Below, piece by piece: positions 5,882 through 7,476 of a DNA stretch of 7,476 bases. This DNA is from Desulfobulbus sp. (lineage in GTDB: Bacteria; Desulfobacterota; Desulfobulbia; Desulfobulbales; Desulfobulbaceae): the NCBI GenBank assembly GCA_030602145.1, contig JAUWAH010000107.1, positions 1-7,476 of the forward strand, given 5' to 3'. The notes beneath the pieces are model-generated. The model ran no database searches. It had not been told where the DNA came from and saw only the letters and a program-made list of their open reading frames with translations. A program made the translations under genes and the position numbers. The first letter of the stretch is position 1. Each line of letters opens with the position of its first letter.

Positions 5882-6661
5882 ATGCGATATCCGGTGTACA
5901 GCGGCCGGACCGGTGGCCACCCGGTGCTGGTCCACGACGAGGAGGGGGTGCGGACCCTGCGCTTCGGCACCGAGGAGCGGCAAACTGCCATCGATCTCCG
6001 CGAGCCCTGGGTGTTGCAACTCGTCTACACCCAATGGATGGTCACTGCCCTGCTGCTCCATCCGCGGCCGCAGCACTTTCTTGTCCTTGGCCTGGGCGGC
6101 GGCGCCCTGCCGCATTTTCTCCTCCGCCACCATCCGGAGGCGCGGATCGATGCGGTGGAACGGGAGCGATTGATCATCGATCTTGCCCATGACTGTTTTC
6201 ACCTGCCGCGCCGCGACGGTCTGCGTATCCTCCACCAGGACGCCCTTGCCTTTCTCCGCAGCCATCCCCCCACCGGCTACCACATCGCCTTTGTCGATAT
6301 CTTCGGCGCGGGCGCCATGGCCCCGGCCCTGTTCGAGCCCGAACTCTATCGTCTGCTCATGGCCCGGATGTGTCCTGACGGTGTCCTGGCCGTCAACCTG
6401 TGGAGCGGCGATAAGGCGCAGTACGATCTGGCTGTACGGGCGGCGGGGGAGGGGTGCGGGGGCCGGATGCTGCGCATGCAGGTCAAGAAGCGGAGCAATG
6501 TCATCCTGCTCCTCTTCCCCGAAGCCATACCGCACACGATGATCAAACAGGCCCGCCGGCGGCACGCCGAGTACCAGCGTCGCTACGGCATCGATTTTTC
6601 CCCCTTTCTCAAGCGGCTGCGCCGTGGCCGCTCATCCCTGCTGGACAGACTCTTTGGCTGA
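5882..6661 (+). CDS. Spermidine-synthase-fold protein, class I SAM-binding; probably not a true aminopropyltransferase
   Basis: A 259-residue protein with a Rossmann-like SAM-binding core of the spermidine/spermine synthase superfamily. GLGGG is at 70-74, the ribose-binding acidic position at E93 (DAVERE), and D120-A121 in LHQDALAFL matches the adenine-contacting DA/DG motif. The N-terminal beta part (LRFGTEERQTAIDL, then LVYTQWM) also fits. The place of the catalytic DxxDP segment of true spermidine synthases reads D139-I-F-G-A-G, losing the second aspartate. Aminopropyl transfer therefore looks unlikely, and the substrate is unknown. The ATG at 5882 is chosen because the family N-terminus begins there; extending to 5705 would translate the terminator. 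No SD is visible. A four-codon frame ATG GTC TGC TGC TGA (5868-5882) overlaps the start by one base. No polyamine gene is adjacent. The 3' end overlaps the convergent radical SAM gene by 30 nt. Confidence 0.85.
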   Translation: MRYPVYSGRTGGHPVLVHDEEGVRTLRFGTEERQTAIDLREPWVLQLVYTQWMVTALLLHPRPQHFLVLGLGGGALPHFLLRHHPEARIDAVERERLIIDLAHDCFHLPRRDGLRILHQDALAFLRSHPPTGYHIAFVDIFGAGAMAPALFEPELYRLLMARMCPDGVLAVNLWSGDKAQYDLAVRAAGEGCGGRMLRMQVKKRSNVILLLFPEAIPHTMIKQARRRHAEYQRRYGIDFSPFLKRLRRGRSSLLDRLFG

Positions 6662-7476
6662 ATGGCCGACATTGTCCGCCAGCTGTCCCTGCCACAGATC
6701 GCGTTCGATCATCCGCCGCAGGAGTTCGGCGCTCAGGTCGCCGCTCAACCAGTGCCATCGCGGCGCCACCAGCACATCGGGGTGAGCCGCGGCCCACAGC
6801 CGGTGCAGGGTGATCCGCTCGGGGATATGGGGCAGGAGGACAAGGAGCAGGTCGAGATACTGCTCCCATGTGAATACCGGCACCCGACCCTCCCGGTTGA
6901 GCCGTTCAAGCGGCGTGCCGGCGATCACCTGGAGATGATGGAGCTTGATGGCCTGGATCGGCAGGGCGGCCACGGTGGTCACCGTGGCCAGCATGTCCGC
7001 CATCGTCTCCCCGGGCAGACCGAGGATCAGATGGGCGCCCACCTCCAGGTTGCCGGCTTCGTGCAGCCGTTCAACCGCATCAAGAAAATCAACCAGGCCG
7101 TGGTTGCGGTTGAGCAGCCGCAGGCTGTCCTCATGGATCGATTGCAGTCCCAACTCCACCAGGCAGGTGGCGCCGCGCTCGCTGACCAGCCGGGCCAGGG
7201 CGTCGGGCAGGTCAGGGGCGATGGCGTCGGGACGGGTGGAGAGGATCAGGCCCAGGCAGTCCGGATCGTCCAGGATCCGGGCGAGGAGGGGAATGAGGTG
7301 GTCGGTTGCCATGGCCGTCGGGGTTTCCTGCTGCACATAACCGAGAAAGCTTTGGAACCTGCCCTTGAGCAGCAGGGCTTTGCCGCGGCGAATCTGTGCG
7401 TCGAGCCGGTCTGCGGCGCGCAGGGAGAAGGGGGTGAAGCTGGCCGGCCGGCAGAAGAGGCAGCCGCCGCGGGCCC
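6632..7476 (-). CDS. Radical SAM protein, YhcC family (partial, N-terminus outside window)
   Basis: The visible 280 residues are the major part of a radical SAM enzyme of the YhcC type. Reading from the right edge, the chain opens with RGGCLFC (7451-7471), the last two cysteines of the CxxxxxxCxxC cluster motif; the first cysteine and the start lie beyond 7476. Further landmarks: ILSTRPDAI, CLVELGLQSIHEDSLRLLNRNHGLVDF, VGAHLILGLPGET, and IKLHHLQVIAGTPLERL. All follow the order seen in E. coli YhcC and its relatives. A GTG at 7334-7336 can be read as a start but would discard the iron-sulfur cysteines, so it is internal. The family binds a 4Fe-4S cluster and cleaves SAM; the physiological reaction of YhcC proteins is, to my knowledge, not established. 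The gene converges on the spermidine-synthase-like gene and overlaps it by 30 nt. Confidence 0.93.
   Translation of the reverse strand, partial: ARGGCLFCRPASFTPFSLRAADRLDAQIRRGKALLLKGRFQSFLGYVQQETPTAMATDHLIPLLARILDDPDCLGLILSTRPDAIAPDLPDALARLVSERGATCLVELGLQSIHEDSLRLLNRNHGLVDFLDAVERLHEAGNLEVGAHLILGLPGETMADMLATVTTVAALPIQAIKLHHLQVIAGTPLERLNREGRVPVFTWEQYLDLLLVLLPHIPERITLHRLWAAAHPDVLVAPRWHWLSGDLSAELLRRMIERDLWQGQLADNVGHSAKESVQQG

Noticed and set aside
5783..6565. A 260-codon - strand frame over the SAM-fold gene
   Set aside because: The + strand frame has the SAM-binding motifs; the - frame has none and would read through the terminator.

Overview
The window is GC-rich (roughly 60% by eye) and densely coding. 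It holds nine protein genes: eight on the + strand and one partial gene on the - strand at the right edge. An OmpW-type porin, an exported c-type cytochrome, a [NiFe]-hydrogenase maturation protease and a tgt-yajC pair point to a Gram-negative, probably anaerobic bacterium. A sulfate reducer or relative within Desulfobacterota (Desulfobulbales-like) is my best guess. That placement rests on gene content and protein flavour, not on a marker gene.

Layout. (1) 52-950: a small exported monoheme cytochrome c, then a hydrogenase maturation protease. No hydrogenase structural gene is visible, so it may lie to the left or elsewhere. (2) 951-1955: a 271-nt upstream region with a short palindrome, an OmpW-family outer-membrane barrel, and a long perfect hairpin behind it. 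(3) 2053-3543: a small all-alpha MazG/dCTPase-like NTP pyrophosphohydrolase whose ribosome-binding site is a run of nine G, followed 15 nt later by a kinase of the N-acetylhexosamine 1-kinase type. (4) 3544-5590: a SlyD-like FKBP prolyl isomerase, tRNA-guanine transglycosylase (tgt) and the Sec accessory subunit yajC, closely spaced and probably co-transcribed. A candidate internal promoter for yajC sits inside tgt. (5) 5591-5881: the longest non-coding stretch. It carries a candidate promoter, four consecutive RNA hairpins and a very strong intrinsic terminator ending only 14 nt before the next start codon. (6) 5882-6661: a spermidine-synthase-fold protein that seems to lack the aminopropyltransferase catalytic signature. 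(7) 6632-7476: a YhcC-type radical SAM protein on the - strand, overlapping the previous gene tail-to-tail by 30 nt and running off the window.

Most genes are housekeeping or standard families. The part most worth a second look is the structured non-coding element at about 5687-5867: either a small RNA or an attenuated leader controlling the spermidine-synthase-like gene. Secondary points are the G9 tract at the pyrophosphohydrolase start, the cysteine-rich mini-cytochrome, and the separation of tgt-yajC from secDF. I saw no mobile element, CRISPR array, tRNA or rRNA.
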